Part shown: piece after piece, positions 34,944-44,939 of the stretch
Numbering within the stretch: position 1 is the stretch's first letter
How the letters are laid out: each line of letters starts with the position of its first letter
Source of the DNA: Rhodospirillaceae bacterium
GTDB lineage: Bacteria > Pseudomonadota > Alphaproteobacteria > UBA6615
Assembly: GCA_018667335.1 (NCBI GenBank)
Contig: JABIVD010000029.1
Location: 27,381-91,380 of the forward strand
DNA length: 64,000 nt
Direction of reading: 5' to 3'
Position numbers and translations under genes: made by a program
Notes under the pieces: generated by a model
Databases searched by the model: none
What the model saw: only the letters and a program-made list of their open reading frames with translations
What the model was told of the DNA's origin: nothing

Positions 34944-35012
34944 ATGCTCAGTGGAGAGATCTGCGGCCGAATCGTCGTCCGTGGCCATTGGCTCGCGCAG
35001 AAGGGGGCTTTC

Positions 35013-35351
35013 ATGAAGCTGGTAATGGCGGTGATCAAACCGTTCAAACTCGATGAGGTACGCGAGGCGCTGACCGAATTGGGGGTTCAGGGCCTGACCG
35101 CATCCGAGGTTAAGGGGTACGGGCGCCAAAAGGGACAGACGGAGATTTATCGCGGCGCGGAATATGCCGTGAGCTTCCTCCCCAAGGTGAAGGTCGAAAT
35201 CGTCGCCGAAGACGATCAGATCGATTCCGTTGTCGAGGCAATCACCAGGGCGGCCAACACCGGCCGGATCGGTGATGGCAAGATTTTCGTCCTGGACGTG
35301 CTCAGCGCTGTGCGGATTCGCACCGGCGAAACCGGCGCCGAAGCGCTCTAG
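35013..35351 (+). CDS. glnK: PII nitrogen regulatory protein GlnK
   Basis: A 112-residue trimeric PII signal protein. The T loop is GRQKGQTEIYRGAEY with the uridylylation site Tyr51. The B and C loop regions (ITRAANTGRIGDGKIFV, and VRIRTGE near the end) are intact for ATP/ADP and 2-oxoglutarate binding. The ATG at 35013 gives the standard MKLVMAVIKPFKLDEVREAL N-terminus. It is 19 bases upstream of amtB, the classic arrangement in which GlnK blocks the ammonium channel when nitrogen is plentiful. The sigma-54-type promoter fits nitrogen-limitation control. Confidence 0.96.
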   Translation: MKLVMAVIKPFKLDEVREALTELGVQGLTASEVKGYGRQKGQTEIYRGAEYAVSFLPKVKVEIVAEDDQIDSVVEAITRAANTGRIGDGKIFVLDVLSAVRIRTGETGAEAL

Positions 35352-35370
35352 GCAGAGGAGTTATCAAGAA

Positions 35371-36726
35371 ATGTTCCGTTTAACGACCAAAACAGCCATC
35401 GGCATCGGCGCGGCAGGCGCAGCACTCCTGGTCGCCCCGCCGGCCATGGCCGCGGTCGAGGCCGAGACCGGCTATGTGTTCAACACCTTCTCGTTCCTGT
35501 TCTCCGGGGCGCTGGTCATGTGGATGGCCGCGGGCTTCGCGATGCTCGAATCGGGCCTTGTGCGGTCCAAGAACACGGCCACGATCTGCCTCAAGAACAT
35601 CGCTCTCTATTCGATCGCCGGCATCCTCTACTACCTGGTCGGCTACAATATTATGTATGTCGACGTCGGCAGCTTCATGGGCTCGATCTTGTTCCTCTAC
35701 AACCCGAGCGAGGCGGAATTGACCCTGCTCGGCGCCGAAGAGGCGACTGAAGCCATGGTCGCCGCCGTGGTCGACAACAGCTACTCCGTGGGCTCCGACT
35801 GGTTCTTCCAGATGGTGTTTGTCGCCACCGCGGCCTCGATCGTCTCGGGCACCGTCGCCGAACGTATCAAGCTCTGGCCATTCCTGATCTTCGTCGTCGT
35901 GCTGACCGCGATCATCTACCCGATCCAGGGTTCCTGGACCTGGGGCGGCGGCTGGCTGTCGGAAATGGGTTTCTCGGACTTCGCCGGTTCCACCATCGTC
36001 CACTCCGTGGGTGGCTGGGCCGCGCTGACCGGGGCTTTCATCCTCGGCGCACGAAAAGGAAAATACGGCCCGAACGGCCAGGTGAACCCGATTCCGGGCG
36101 CAAATCTGCCGCTCGCGACCCTCGGCACGTTCATCCTCTGGCTCGGCTGGTTCGGCTTCAACGGCGGCTCTCAGCTGGCGCTGGGCTCGGCCGCGGACGC
36201 CACCTGGATGGCCATTGTCTTCACCAACACCAACCTCGCCGCCGCGGGGGGTGTGGTGGCCGCGATGCTCATGACCCAGATCATGTACAAGAAGGTCGAC
36301 CTCACGATGGCGCTGAACGGCGCTATCGCGGGCCTCGTGTCCATCACGGCCGGGCCGGATCTGACCAACCACCTGATGTCGATCATCGTTGGGGGGATCG
36401 GCGGTGTCCTTGTGGTCATCGCCATACCCCTGCTCGACCGGCTGAGGATCGATGACGTCGTCGGCGCGATCTCGGCCCATCTGGTGGCCGGCATCTGGGG
36501 CACCCTCGCCGTCGGCATCTTCGGCAGCGGCGATCTGGGTGTCCAGATCATCGGCATCGTCGCCATCGGGGCCTTCGTCGTGGTGACGAGCTCGATCGTC
36601 TGGCTGGCCCTCAAATACACGATGGGGATCAGGGCGAGCGAGGAAGACGAGGATATGGGGCTCGATTCGGCCGAACTCGGGCTCGAGGCCTATCCGGAAT
36701 TCGGACGCGGTTCGCAGCGCGCCTGA
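35371..36726 (+). CDS. amtB: Ammonium transporter AmtB
   Basis: A 451-residue channel with an N-terminal cleavable signal (LVAPPAMAA) and 11 TM helices. Key parts are FSGALVMWMAAGFAMLESGL, the first pore histidine in STIVHSVGGWAALTG, the second in ISAHLVAGIWGTLAVG, and the cytoplasmic tail. GAGGAG precedes the ATG at 35371. It is coupled to glnK and followed by a clear Rho-independent terminator. Confidence 0.97.
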   Translation: MFRLTTKTAIGIGAAGAALLVAPPAMAAVEAETGYVFNTFSFLFSGALVMWMAAGFAMLESGLVRSKNTATICLKNIALYSIAGILYYLVGYNIMYVDVGSFMGSILFLYNPSEAELTLLGAEEATEAMVAAVVDNSYSVGSDWFFQMVFVATAASIVSGTVAERIKLWPFLIFVVVLTAIIYPIQGSWTWGGGWLSEMGFSDFAGSTIVHSVGGWAALTGAFILGARKGKYGPNGQVNPIPGANLPLATLGTFILWLGWFGFNGGSQLALGSAADATWMAIVFTNTNLAAAGGVVAAMLMTQIMYKKVDLTMALNGAIAGLVSITAGPDLTNHLMSIIVGGIGGVLVVIAIPLLDRLRIDDVVGAISAHLVAGIWGTLAVGIFGSGDLGVQIIGIVAIGAFVVVTSSIVWLALKYTMGIRASEEDEDMGLDSAELGLEAYPEFGRGSQRA

Positions 36727-36754
36727 CAGACCAGGTCCAACCTTCCTCAAGATC

Positions 36755-36789
36755 GGGGCTCGGTGGTTCGTCCGCCGGGCCCCTTTTTT
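36755..36789 (+). terminator. Rho-independent terminator after amtB
   Basis: GGGGCTCGGTGG (36755-36766) pairs with CCGCCGGGCCCC (near perfect, two wobble positions) around a short TTCGT loop and is followed by TTTTTTG. It ends the glnK-amtB transcript 28 bases after the amtB stop. Confidence 0.9.
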
Positions 36790-37018
36790 GGTCGAATGCG
36801 CCAAAATCACCAAAAATGCGCTTAATTCGATGATTTTAACGCATTTTTTGAGTTATCCACACATGATGTATTACTTTAAGCAGGCTGATTCAGCCGGTAA
36901 TACCATGGTAAGTAGGCATTTTTCTTGAGTAATATATTAGCTTATAGATACAACCCTCTGACTCTGGTACACTTTTACGGCTCTCACTCGTTTCGGGGGC
37001 GGCAAACACGCGTCTGGC
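36790..37018. other. AT-rich intergenic region with inverted repeat, DnaA-box match and palindrome
   Basis: No gene is seen between the amtB terminator and dapC. The DNA is much more AT-rich than its surroundings. It holds an inverted repeat AAAAATGCG (36812-36820) with CGCATTTTT (36840-36848), one exact DnaA-box consensus TTATCCACA (36853-36861), and the palindrome TACCATGGTA (36901-36910). Most of it is probably the promoter region of dapC-ftsK. Confidence 0.5.
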
Positions 37019-38251
37019 ATGCACAACGACGTACTCGATACGCTCACGGATTATCCGTTCGACCGCCTGCGGGCGCTGCTCGGCGACAGCACGCCGCCGG
37101 ACGGCTGTGCGCCCATTCATATGCAGATCGGCGAGCCCAAACACCCGCCGCCCGACTTCATCGCGCCGATCCTCACGCAAGACATGTCGGGCTGGGGCAA
37201 GTATCCGCCACCGAACGGCCCGGATGACCTGCGCGCCGCCATCGCCGCATGGCTGACCACCCGCTATGACCTGTCGCCGGGCACGATCGACCCGGCGCAA
37301 CACATCGCCATCGTGTCGGGCACCCGCGAGGCGCTGTTCATGGCCGCCCTCCTCGCCGTGCCGCGCGAAAAGAACGGCGCCCGGCCCGCAGTGCTCATGC
37401 CCAATCCGTTCTATCAGGTCTATGTCGGCGCCGCCGCGCTGGCGGGCGGCGAGGCAATCTACCTGGCGGCCGGGCCCGAGACCGGCTTCCAGCCCGACTT
37501 CGCGGCCGTCCCCGACGCGGATCTCGACCGCACGGCGCTCGCCTACCTGAACACGCCGGCCAATCCGCAAGGCTCGGTGGCCAGCCTCGATCGCCTGAAA
37601 TCCGCTGTCACCCTGGCCCGGGAGCGGGATTTCATCCTCGCCGTGGACGAGTGCTACTCGGAGATCTACACCGGCGACAAGCCGCCGGGCCTGTTCGACG
37701 CTTGCCGCGAACTGGGTCCCGAACCGGGCAGCGACGATCCCTTCCGCAACACCCTCGTCTTCCATAGCCTCAGCAAGCGCTCGAACGTCCCGGGCCTGCG
37801 GTCCGGCTTCGTGGCCGGCGATCCCGCCCTGATCAGGCTGTTGTTGCGCCTGCGCCAGTATGGCGGTGCCCAGGTACCGCTGCCGGTGATGAACGCCTCG
37901 GCGGCCCTGTGGCGCGACGAGACACATGTGACCGCGAGCCGGGACCTGTACCGGCAGAAATTCGACCTGGCGCTGGACATGCTCGACGGTGCGTTCGGCG
38001 CCACCAGGCCGGGTGGCGGCTTCTATCTCTGGCTCGACGTCGGCGACAGCGAGACGGCGGCACGCAAACTATGGACCGAGGCCGGCCTGCGGGTGCTCCC
38101 CGGGGCCTATCTCGCGCGCGACAATGACGACGGCAGCAACCCGGGCGCGGCCTATATCCGCCTGGCACTGGTGCATGATTTGGACACGACCCGGGAGGCC
38201 ATGACGCGGCTCCTGGACACACTTGCGACTCAAACCGGCCCAAAGGCCTGA
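37019..38251 (+). CDS. dapC: Succinyldiaminopimelate transaminase-like aminotransferase (DapC)
   Basis: A 410-residue fold type I PLP aminotransferase, probably N-succinyl-LL-diaminopimelate aminotransferase of lysine and peptidoglycan synthesis. Visible parts are [58 protein letters not shown] and the PLP lysine in [16 protein letters not shown]. The start is ATG at 37019, placing the family N-terminus ([18 protein letters not shown]). It precedes ftsK by 28 bases. Other class I/II aminotransferases are alternatives, but the N-terminus matches DapC. Confidence 0.87.
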   Translation: MHNDVLDTLTDYPFDRLRALLGDSTPPDGCAPIHMQIGEPKHPPPDFIAPILTQDMSGWGKYPPPNGPDDLRAAIAAWLTTRYDLSPGTIDPAQHIAIVSGTREALFMAALLAVPREKNGARPAVLMPNPFYQVYVGAAALAGGEAIYLAAGPETGFQPDFAAVPDADLDRTALAYLNTPANPQGSVASLDRLKSAVTLARERDFILAVDECYSEIYTGDKPPGLFDACRELGPEPGSDDPFRNTLVFHSLSKRSNVPGLRSGFVAGDPALIRLLLRLRQYGGAQVPLPVMNASAALWRDETHVTASRDLYRQKFDLALDMLDGAFGATRPGGGFYLWLDVGDSETAARKLWTEAGLRVLPGAYLARDNDDGSNPGAAYIRLALVHDLDTTREAMTRLLDTLATQTGPKA

Positions 38252-38279
38252 CAAAAACCTCGAAAGAGAGACGACGATC

Positions 38280-40748
38280 ATGGTGGCAAAAACACATACC
38301 GGACCCGGCCGCGGACTTGCAGCAAAGCTCGCATTCCTGCCCGAACCCGTGCGCCTGTTTGCAAAACGGCGGATGTTCGAACTCGCCGGCGCCATGTTCA
38401 TTGGCAGCGCGGCAGCACTCTCCATCGCGCTCGCCAGCTACAACAGCCTCGATGTCTCCCTCAACAACGCGACCAGCCAGGCCCCGGCCAACCTGCTCGG
38501 CACGACCGGCGCGACAATTGCCGATCTGGCGCTGCAATCCTTCGGTATCGTCGCCATCCTGCCCGTCCTCGCCCTCCTGGCATGGGGAACACGGCTGGTC
38601 CGCCACAGCCCCGTGCCGCGCTTCGGCTGGCGGGTTCTGGGCATGCTCATCGCCGTCTGCGCGCTCGCCTTCGCCCTGCACCGGGTCCCGGCCTTCGCCG
38701 GCTGGCCCATCCGCGCCGGGCTGGGCGGCACCTTCGGCGACCTGACATTCCCCGGGACTGCGGCCTGGCTTTCCGGTTTCGCCATTCCCGCGATTGCGCT
38801 CGCCGCGGCCGCCGGGATTGTTGCCGCACTCCTGACGTTCCTCGCCCTCGGCCTGACCCGCAGCGAATGGCGCAGCATGGGCCTGGGCGCCGCGCGGGGC
38901 CTGCGCTTTGGCGCTCGCGGTGCGAGCCTGGGTGCCGGCTGGTCTGCCCGCCATGGCGCGGGTGCAGCCCGGCGCGCAGCCGGCGGGGCCAAACAATTCA
39001 TCGCCGAACGCGGCGCCACGCGCCAGGAGCCCTCGCTCGTTCCCGGCCGCATTCCGGGCGGCGCACCAGTACCGCCGCGCCTGTCGACGCCGGAACCCGA
39101 AAACCATGGCGACGACGATGAAACCACCGCCGAAGAGGCAGCACCACGGGTCGCCCCCCGGGCGCCGAAACCCAAGGCGAGCAAACGCGCCGAAGCGGCC
39201 AAGCAGCGCAAGTTCGACCTGCCGAGCCCCAACGGCGCCTATGAATTCCCGCCGCTGGATCTGCTCGAGGAGCCCGACGAGGCCGCCCGCGTCGTCGGCC
39301 GCGCCAAAGATGATTCCCTCGAGGCCAACGCCCGGATGCTCGAATCCGTGCTGCAGGATTTCGGCGTCCACGGCGAAATCGTCCAGGTCCGCCCGGGGCC
39401 GGTCGTGACCCTGTATGAGCTCGAACCCGCGCCGGGCACCAAGACCAGCCGGGTGATCGGCCTGGCCGGCGATATCGCCCGCTCGATGAGCGCCGTGTCG
39501 GTGCGCATCGCGGTGGTGCCAGGTCAGAATGTCATCGGTATCGAGCTGCCAAACGTGTCGCGCGAGATGGTCTATCTGCGCGAGCTGCTGGCCTCAAGCA
39601 CGTTCGAGAAACACAATGCGGGCCTGTCGCTGGCGCTGGGCAAGGATATCGGCGGCGAGCCGGTCATGGTCGATCTCGCCCGCATGCCCCATCTGCTGAT
39701 CGCCGGCACCACCGGGTCGGGCAAGTCGGTCGGCGTCAACTCGATGATCGCATCGTTGCTCTACCGCCTGCGGCCCGAGGAATGCCGGTTCATCATGATC
39801 GACCCCAAGATGCTGGAGCTGTCGGTGTATGACGGCATCCCGCATCTCCTGGCCCCGGTCGTGACCGACCCGAAGAAGGCGGTGGTCGCCCTGAAATGGG
39901 TCGTGCGCGAAATGGAAAACCGCTACCGCTCCATGTCCAAGCTCGGGGTGCGCAACGTCGCCGGCTACAACCAGCGCCTCGAGGATGCCCGCAAGAAGGG
40001 CGAGGTTCTGTCCCGCAAGGTCCAGACCGGCTTCGACGAGGAAACCGGCAAGCCGGTGTTCGAGGAAGAACCGCTCGATATGTCTGCCCTGCCTTTCATC
40101 GTCGTCGTCGTCGACGAGATGGCCGATCTGATGCTGGTCGCGGGCAAGGACGTCGAGGCCGCGATCCAGCGCCTGGCGCAGATGGCCCGCGCGGCGGGTA
40201 TCCACCTGATCCTGGCCACCCAGCGGCCCTCGGTCGATGTCATCACCGGCACGATCAAGGCCAACCTGCCGACCCGGATCTCGTTCCAGGTCACCACGAA
40301 AATCGACAGCCGGACCATCCTGGGTGAGCAGGGCGGCGAGCAGCTGCTGGGCCAGGGCGACATGCTCTACATGGCCGGCGGCGGGCGTATCACCCGCGTC
40401 CACGGTCCGTTCCTGGCCGACACGGAGGTCGAGGATCTCGTCGCCTTCCTGAAGGCCCAGGGAGAACCGGAATATATCGACGCGGTCACGGAAGACGAGG
40501 GTGCCGCCGACGGCATCCCCGGCTTCGAGCCGAGCGACGGCGAGGGCAGCGGCGACGATCTCTACGATCAGGCGGTTGCTCTTGTCGCCCGGGAACAGAA
40601 GGCCTCGACCAGCTTCATCCAGCGCCATCTGCGGATCGGCTACAACCGTGCCGCCACGCTCATTGAGCAGCTGGAGAATGACGGCGTGGTCAGCCAGGCC
40701 AACCATGTCGGCAAGCGCGAGGTGCTGGTCAGCGACCACAGCCACTGA
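38280..40748 (+). CDS. ftsK: DNA translocase FtsK
   Basis: An 822-residue septal DNA pump for chromosome segregation. The N-terminus has four TM helices (about 35-195), then a short basic and acidic linker (200-310), the alpha domain (about 345-455; [20 protein letters not shown]) and the RecA-like beta domain with Walker [10 protein letters not shown] (476-484) and Walker [19 protein letters not shown]. The C-terminal gamma winged helix reads [23 protein letters not shown] at 38280 with GAAAGAGAG upstream. It lies between dapC and lolA, a frequent alphaproteobacterial order (ftsK-lolA). Confidence 0.97.
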   Translation: MVAKTHTGPGRGLAAKLAFLPEPVRLFAKRRMFELAGAMFIGSAAALSIALASYNSLDVSLNNATSQAPANLLGTTGATIADLALQSFGIVAILPVLALLAWGTRLVRHSPVPRFGWRVLGMLIAVCALAFALHRVPAFAGWPIRAGLGGTFGDLTFPGTAAWLSGFAIPAIALAAAAGIVAALLTFLALGLTRSEWRSMGLGAARGLRFGARGASLGAGWSARHGAGAARRAAGGAKQFIAERGATRQEPSLVPGRIPGGAPVPPRLSTPEPENHGDDDETTAEEAAPRVAPRAPKPKASKRAEAAKQRKFDLPSPNGAYEFPPLDLLEEPDEAARVVGRAKDDSLEANARMLESVLQDFGVHGEIVQVRPGPVVTLYELEPAPGTKTSRVIGLAGDIARSMSAVSVRIAVVPGQNVIGIELPNVSREMVYLRELLASSTFEKHNAGLSLALGKDIGGEPVMVDLARMPHLLIAGTTGSGKSVGVNSMIASLLYRLRPEECRFIMIDPKMLELSVYDGIPHLLAPVVTDPKKAVVALKWVVREMENRYRSMSKLGVRNVAGYNQRLEDARKKGEVLSRKVQTGFDEETGKPVFEEEPLDMSALPFIVVVVDEMADLMLVAGKDVEAAIQRLAQMARAAGIHLILATQRPSVDVITGTIKANLPTRISFQVTTKIDSRTILGEQGGEQLLGQGDMLYMAGGGRITRVHGPFLADTEVEDLVAFLKAQGEPEYIDAVTEDEGAADGIPGFEPSDGEGSGDDLYDQAVALVAREQKASTSFIQRHLRIGYNRAATLIEQLENDGVVSQANHVGKREVLVSDHSH

Positions 40749-40839
40749 CCACAGCATGACGGCGGCATAACCACGGCGCCGGCTCGCTGCCACAAAATCG
40801 TCACTCGCCCCGGCGCGTCCGGTTGCCTATCTTGGGGCC

Positions 40840-41484
40840 ATGTTTGATTTGAAGTTTCGATATCTGGCGATCGCCCTTCTCGCGTCCCTGTGGCTGCCCG
40901 TCTCGGCCGGGGCCGCCGCCGATGCCGTGCCGGCGACCCTGAGCGAGGCCGACCGCACGGATCTCGCACGCATCGAGACCTATCTGAACGGGCTCACCAC
41001 CATGGAGAGCCGGTTCCTGCAATTTTCCGAGGGGGGTGTGGCCGAGGGCCGCATCATGCTCGACCGGCCGGGCCGCCTGCGGATCGAGTATGCGCCGCCG
41101 GTGCCGGTTCTGATGATCGCGAACAACTTCCTGCTCATGTATCACGACACCCAGCTCAAGCAGACCACCTTCCTGCCGGTCAGTGAGACCCCCGCCGCAC
41201 TGCTCATCGACGAGAACATTGCGCTCTCGGGTGATGTGACCGTGACGGCGTTCGAACGCGCACCCAAGGCCTTCCGGATCACGCTGGAAGACACCGATTC
41301 TCCCGACACCGGGTCGGTCACCCTGATGTTCGAGGACACCCCCATGCGGCTGGCGAAATGGCGGGTGATCGACGCCCAGGGGACGGTGGTCGACGTGTCT
41401 CTGCTCGAGCCCCGGTTCGGCGTCAAATTCAAGAACGCCGGGGAACTGTTCTCAACGGTCGACCCGAACAACGATATCCAATAG
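40840..41484 (+). CDS. lolA: Outer-membrane lipoprotein carrier LolA
   Basis: A 214-residue periplasmic chaperone that carries lipoproteins from LolCDE to the outer membrane. A signal peptide (AIALLASLWLPVSAGAAA, cleaved near 27) is followed by the LolA fold: LARIETYLNGLTTMESRFLQ, EGRIMLDRPGRLRIEYAPP and LAKWRVIDAQGTVVDVSL. The C-terminus is short as in alphaproteobacterial LolA. It is 91 bases downstream of ftsK. Confidence 0.92.
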   Translation: MFDLKFRYLAIALLASLWLPVSAGAAADAVPATLSEADRTDLARIETYLNGLTTMESRFLQFSEGGVAEGRIMLDRPGRLRIEYAPPVPVLMIANNFLLMYHDTQLKQTTFLPVSETPAALLIDENIALSGDVTVTAFERAPKAFRITLEDTDSPDTGSVTLMFEDTPMRLAKWRVIDAQGTVVDVSLLEPRFGVKFKNAGELFSTVDPNNDIQ

Positions 41485-41540
41485 ATTTCCCGGCATCTTT
41501 TCCGGCACCTCTGCCGCGCGCCTATTGCTTGAGAGCCTCC

Positions 41541-42353
41541 ATGTCCCGCCCCCACACCATCCGCCCCCTGATCGGCGTCAACGCCGACGTCAGGGACACC
41601 AACGGCATCGATTTCATCGGCACCGGCCTGAAATACGTCACGGGCGTCATCGAGGGCGCCGGCGGCATTCCCGTGATGGTCCCGACGCTGGGCGATGTGG
41701 ACGAGGGCGGCCAGTTGCATGTGGACGACCTGATCGACCGGCTCGACGGACTGGTCCTGACCGGCGGGCGCAGCAATGTGGAGCCGCACAATTATGGCGG
41801 CGCGCCGTTCCGCCCCGAGACCCTGCGCGATCCCATGCGCGACCAGACCACATTGCCGCTGTCGCGCAAGGCGATCCGGGGTGGCCTGCCCATCTTCGGC
41901 ATCTGCCGCGGCATCCAGGAAATCAACGTCGCGCTCGGCGGATCCCTGCACCCGTATTTGTGGGAGCTCGAGGGCGTCAACGATCACCGCATGCCCCAGA
42001 CCGACGTGATGGCCAACCGCTTCGCGATCCGCCACCCGGTCCACCTCACGCCCGACGGCCTGTTCGCCGACATCGCGCGCGGCGCCGGTATCGAAGACAA
42101 TGCCGTGATGGTGAATTCCCTGCATGGCCAGGCGATCGACCGCGTCGCCGACGGGTTGCAGGTCGAGGCGCTCAGCGACGACGGGGTGGTCGAAGGGGTC
42201 TCGATGCCCGGCAATGCCAGCTTCGTCGCCGCGGTGCAGTGGCACGCCGAATACAAGGTCGAGGCCAACACATTCAACCGGGCCCTGTTCGAGGCCTTCG
42301 GCCATGCATCGCGCCGCCGCGCCGCCGCGCGGGCCGGCGCAGATGTCGCCTGA
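41541..42353 (+). CDS. Class I glutamine amidotransferase-like hydrolase, PuuD family (peptidase C26)
   Basis: A 270-residue gamma-glutamyl-gamma-aminobutyrate hydrolase-like enzyme. The catalytic Cys is in FGICRGIQEINVALGGSL (near 118) and the His and Glu are in AVQWHAEYKVE (near 236). LVLTGGRSNVEPHNYGG gives the oxyanion-side loop. It starts with ATG at 41541 preceded by GAGAG; longer in-frame upstream sequence overlaps lolA and is not used. No polyamine genes are adjacent, so the substrate is uncertain; it hydrolyses gamma-glutamyl amides by family. Confidence 0.88.
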   Translation: MSRPHTIRPLIGVNADVRDTNGIDFIGTGLKYVTGVIEGAGGIPVMVPTLGDVDEGGQLHVDDLIDRLDGLVLTGGRSNVEPHNYGGAPFRPETLRDPMRDQTTLPLSRKAIRGGLPIFGICRGIQEINVALGGSLHPYLWELEGVNDHRMPQTDVMANRFAIRHPVHLTPDGLFADIARGAGIEDNAVMVNSLHGQAIDRVADGLQVEALSDDGVVEGVSMPGNASFVAAVQWHAEYKVEANTFNRALFEAFGHASRRRAAARAGADVA

Positions 42354-42479
42354 GCATTCTGACAATTCCCGGACCGGCAGTTATTCCGGCCCGGCCCCGT
42401 GACATTCATCGGTCGAGCGGCCTAAATAGGCGCAACAACCAAGCCACAGACAACAACTCAATTGAAAGCGAGAACAGGG

Positions 42480-43163
42480 ATGGATTACGTCATTCCCGCG
42501 CCGGAACAGGTTTCCGTCGCCGTCGTCGGTGAAACCGCCCGATACCCCGTGCGCCGCATCTTCTGCGTCGGCCGCAACTATGTCGCGCACATCCGCGAGA
42601 TGGGCGGCGACGAGCGCGATCCGCCTTTCTATTTCTGCAAGCCGGCCGACGCGATCGTCCCGACCGGCGGCACCATCGACTACCCGCCCCAGACCAGCAA
42701 TTTTCACTACGAGATGGAGCTGGTTGCCGCAATCGGGAAGGGCGGTGCGAACATCACCGAGGCCGACGCGCTCGACCATGTCTATGGCTACGCGACCGGC
42801 TTCGACATGACCCGCCGTGACGTCCAGATTGCCCACCGCGAGAAGGGCCGCCCATGGGACATGGGCAAGGGCTTCGATCAGTCCGCGCCGTGCGGCGACA
42901 TCCACCCGGTGGGCACCGTCGGCCATTTCCCCAAGGGCAACCTCTGGCTCAAGGTCAATGGCGAGACCAAGCAGGATTCCGATCTCGAACTGATGATCTG
43001 GAACCTCCAGGAAACCATCGCCAACCTGTCGGGCCTCGTGACCCTCGCCCCGGGCGACCTGATCTACACCGGCACGCCCGACGGCGTCGGCCCGGTGGTC
43101 TCCGGTGACAAGATGCATGGCCATATCGACGGATTGAGCGACATCGAAATCACCGTCCGCTGA
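42480..43163 (+). CDS. Fumarylpyruvate hydrolase-like FAH family protein
   Basis: A 227-residue short FAH-domain hydrolase most like NagK, which splits fumarylpyruvate into fumarate and pyruvate at the end of gentisate degradation. Visible parts are VRRIFCVGRNYVAHIREMG, PPFYFCKPADAIVPTGG, the metal motif HYEMELVAAIGKGG and GDLIYTGTPDGVGPV. ATG at 42480 (TTG at 42462 possible). It is 4 bases upstream of the xth gene. The bicupin at 15812 would be a fitting ring-cleavage partner, though distant. Confidence 0.85.
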   Translation: MDYVIPAPEQVSVAVVGETARYPVRRIFCVGRNYVAHIREMGGDERDPPFYFCKPADAIVPTGGTIDYPPQTSNFHYEMELVAAIGKGGANITEADALDHVYGYATGFDMTRRDVQIAHREKGRPWDMGKGFDQSAPCGDIHPVGTVGHFPKGNLWLKVNGETKQDSDLELMIWNLQETIANLSGLVTLAPGDLIYTGTPDGVGPVVSGDKMHGHIDGLSDIEITVR

Positions 43164-43167
43164 CCTG

Positions 43168-43956
43168 ATGCGGATCGCGACCTGGAACATCAACTCGGTC
43201 CGCATGCGGGCCGGCCACCTCGAACGCCTCGACGAACTCGCGTCGCCCGATGTGGTCTGCCTGCAGGAAACCAAGGTGGTCGACGAGCTGTTCCCCCACG
43301 ACGCGGTGGCGGATTTGTATCCCCACCGCCACGTGCGCGGGATGAAGGCCTACAACGGCGTCGCGATCCTCTCGAAACTGCCGTTCACCGCCAAGGGCGG
43401 GCGCGACTGGTGCGGGCGTGAAGACGCCCGCCACATCTCGGTCAAGGTCGCGGGCGGCATCGAGATCCACAATTTCTATGTCCCCGCCGGCGGCGATGTG
43501 CCCGACCCGAAGAAAAACGACAAGTTCGCCCACAAGCTCGCCTTCCTCGACGAGATGACGAACTGGCTCGGCGAGATCGCCAGCCCGCGCGCCAAGCGCG
43601 TTCTCGTCGGCGACCTGAACATCGCGCCGCTGGAATCAGACGTCTGGTCCCACAAGCAGCTGCGCGATGTGGTGAGCCACACAGAGGTCGAGGTGGACGC
43701 GCTGGCAAGAGTGCAGGGCGCCCATGACTGGGTGGACGCGGTCCGGCACTTCGCGCCCGAGGACGAGAAGCTCGCCAGCTGGTGGAGCTACCGGGCCAAG
43801 GACTGGCGGGCATCCGATCGGGGCCGCCGCCTCGACCATGTCTGGGTCACGCCGCCGCTCAAATCAAAGTTGCGTTCGTATGAAATCCTGCGCGACGCGC
43901 GGGACTGGGAGAAATGCTCCGACCATGCCCCGGTGATCGTCGAAATCGACGCCTAG
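43168..43956 (+). CDS. xth: Exodeoxyribonuclease III
   Basis: A 262-residue AP endonuclease/3'-exonuclease of base-excision repair. Catalytic motifs are complete: ATWNINSVR (Asn), CLQETK (Glu metal ligand), VGDLNIAPLESDVW (Asp and Asn), RLDHVW and the SDHAPV end (Asp-His). Full length and cytoplasmic. It starts 4 bases after the FAH-family gene and overlaps the convergent methyltransferase gene by four bases. Confidence 0.96.
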   Translation: MRIATWNINSVRMRAGHLERLDELASPDVVCLQETKVVDELFPHDAVADLYPHRHVRGMKAYNGVAILSKLPFTAKGGRDWCGREDARHISVKVAGGIEIHNFYVPAGGDVPDPKKNDKFAHKLAFLDEMTNWLGEIASPRAKRVLVGDLNIAPLESDVWSHKQLRDVVSHTEVEVDALARVQGAHDWVDAVRHFAPEDEKLASWWSYRAKDWRASDRGRRLDHVWVTPPLKSKLRSYEILRDARDWEKCSDHAPVIVEIDA

Positions 43957-44441
43957 GCCGTCACCCGATACATGAAATAGCGTTCGGCTGGCACCCCGTC
44001 GGGCAGGGGCAGGGGTTCCCATTTTTCGGCCGGGAATTCATTGTTTGCGATCAACAACCCACCCGGGCGCAGCAACGGTGTCAGCAGCGGCACAACGGCC
44101 GCCGCCAGGGCCGCATCCCCATCGGTCCCCGTCCCGAGATCGGAGTGCACCAGCGCCACTGTCCGGCCGAATCGCGCCTGGGCCAGGCGCAGCTGTTCAT
44201 CGGCTTCACCCTGGAACAGATGCGCGGCGTCGGGGGTGCTCTTGGGGTTGGCGTTCACAACCCGGTCGAAGACGAAGATCTCACGATCCGGCAGGATTTC
44301 GCGCAGATGATCGAAGGTGCGGCCATTGCCCAGGCCCAGCTCGAGGACCGGACCCGGGACATCCGCGATCATGGCAGCGGCGGCGTTCAGGCAGTCGCGT
44401 TGCGCCTGCATGCGCCGGATAAAACTGTCGAGACGGCTCAC
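43953..44441 (-). CDS. Small class I SAM-dependent methyltransferase-like protein
   Basis: A 162-residue Rossmann protein. The SAM motif I is VLELGLGNGRTFDHLREILP (33-52), with an acidic strand end at FVFDRV and a motif IV-like NNEFPAEKWEPLP. It overlaps the upstream cyclic-nucleotide-binding gene by four bases, so it is the third gene of the leftward operon that begins with the ABC exporter. It is shorter than typical methyltransferases. The acceptor is unknown; a sugar or lipid is possible given the neighbours. Confidence 0.75.
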   Translation of the reverse strand: MSRLDSFIRRMQAQRDCLNAAAAMIADVPGPVLELGLGNGRTFDHLREILPDREIFVFDRVVNANPKSTPDAAHLFQGEADEQLRLAQARFGRTVALVHSDLGTGTDGDAALAAAVVPLLTPLLRPGGLLIANNEFPAEKWEPLPLPDGVPAERYFMYRVTA

Positions 44442-44890
44442 TTGTTGCTCGCCAAGGCCTCGCGCAACTGCTGGGTCGTGTGCTCCAGGCGCGACGCGAG
44501 CTCCCGCATGATCTCGACCGACATCTCCGGGAATTCCGCCACCAGCCGGAAGAACAGATCCTTGGTGATCCGCAGGGTGACGGTCTTCGCGCTGGCGCGC
44601 ACGGTGGCCGTGCGCGGCACGTCACACAGGATCGCGATCTCGCCGACGAAATCATTTCGCCCAAGCGCCGCCACTTCAAGTTCGCCGTCCGGCGTGTCCA
44701 CGAGCACCTTCGCGGCCCCGTCCACGATGATATAGGCCGCGTCGCCCACATCGCCCTGCTTGAACAGGACCTGGTCCGGCTCATAGGTGATGCGCTCGGC
44801 GGTAAAGGCCAGCAGCTTCAGCTTCGACGGTTCTAGTTTCGAAAACAGCGGAATGTTCCGCAGCAGTTCGACTTCTTCGTTCAGGCTCAC
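44438..44890 (-). CDS. Stand-alone cyclic nucleotide-binding domain protein
   Basis: A 150-residue protein made of a single CNB (Crp-type) domain without a DNA-binding helix-turn-helix. Segments are ITYEPDQVLFKQGDVGDAAY, the phosphate-binding cassette region FVGEIAILCDVPRTATVRAS, and a C-terminal helix. It lies 49 bases after the ABC exporter gene and overlaps the methyltransferase gene. It might sense cAMP or cGMP and act on the exporter. The cassette retains GEIAIL and an Arg-Thr pair, so binding is plausible. Confidence 0.88.
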   Translation of the reverse strand: MSLNEEVELLRNIPLFSKLEPSKLKLLAFTAERITYEPDQVLFKQGDVGDAAYIIVDGAAKVLVDTPDGELEVAALGRNDFVGEIAILCDVPRTATVRASAKTVTLRITKDLFFRLVAEFPEMSVEIMRELASRLEHTTQQLREALASNK

Positions 44891-44939
44891 GTCTCGTTAC
44901 TCCCCATCGGCCCGGGTCTCACGCGCCTGCGCATTCCTT

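Noticed and set aside
36822..36839. Possible CtrA site TTAA-N-TTAA in the amtB-dapC gap
   Set aside because: The spacing between the two TTAA elements is 10 bases, not the 7 required by the consensus.
36853..36861. Chromosome origin suggested by an exact DnaA box in AT-rich DNA
   Set aside because: Only one box is present and no usual origin neighbours (dnaA, hemE, parAB, gidA) are nearby.
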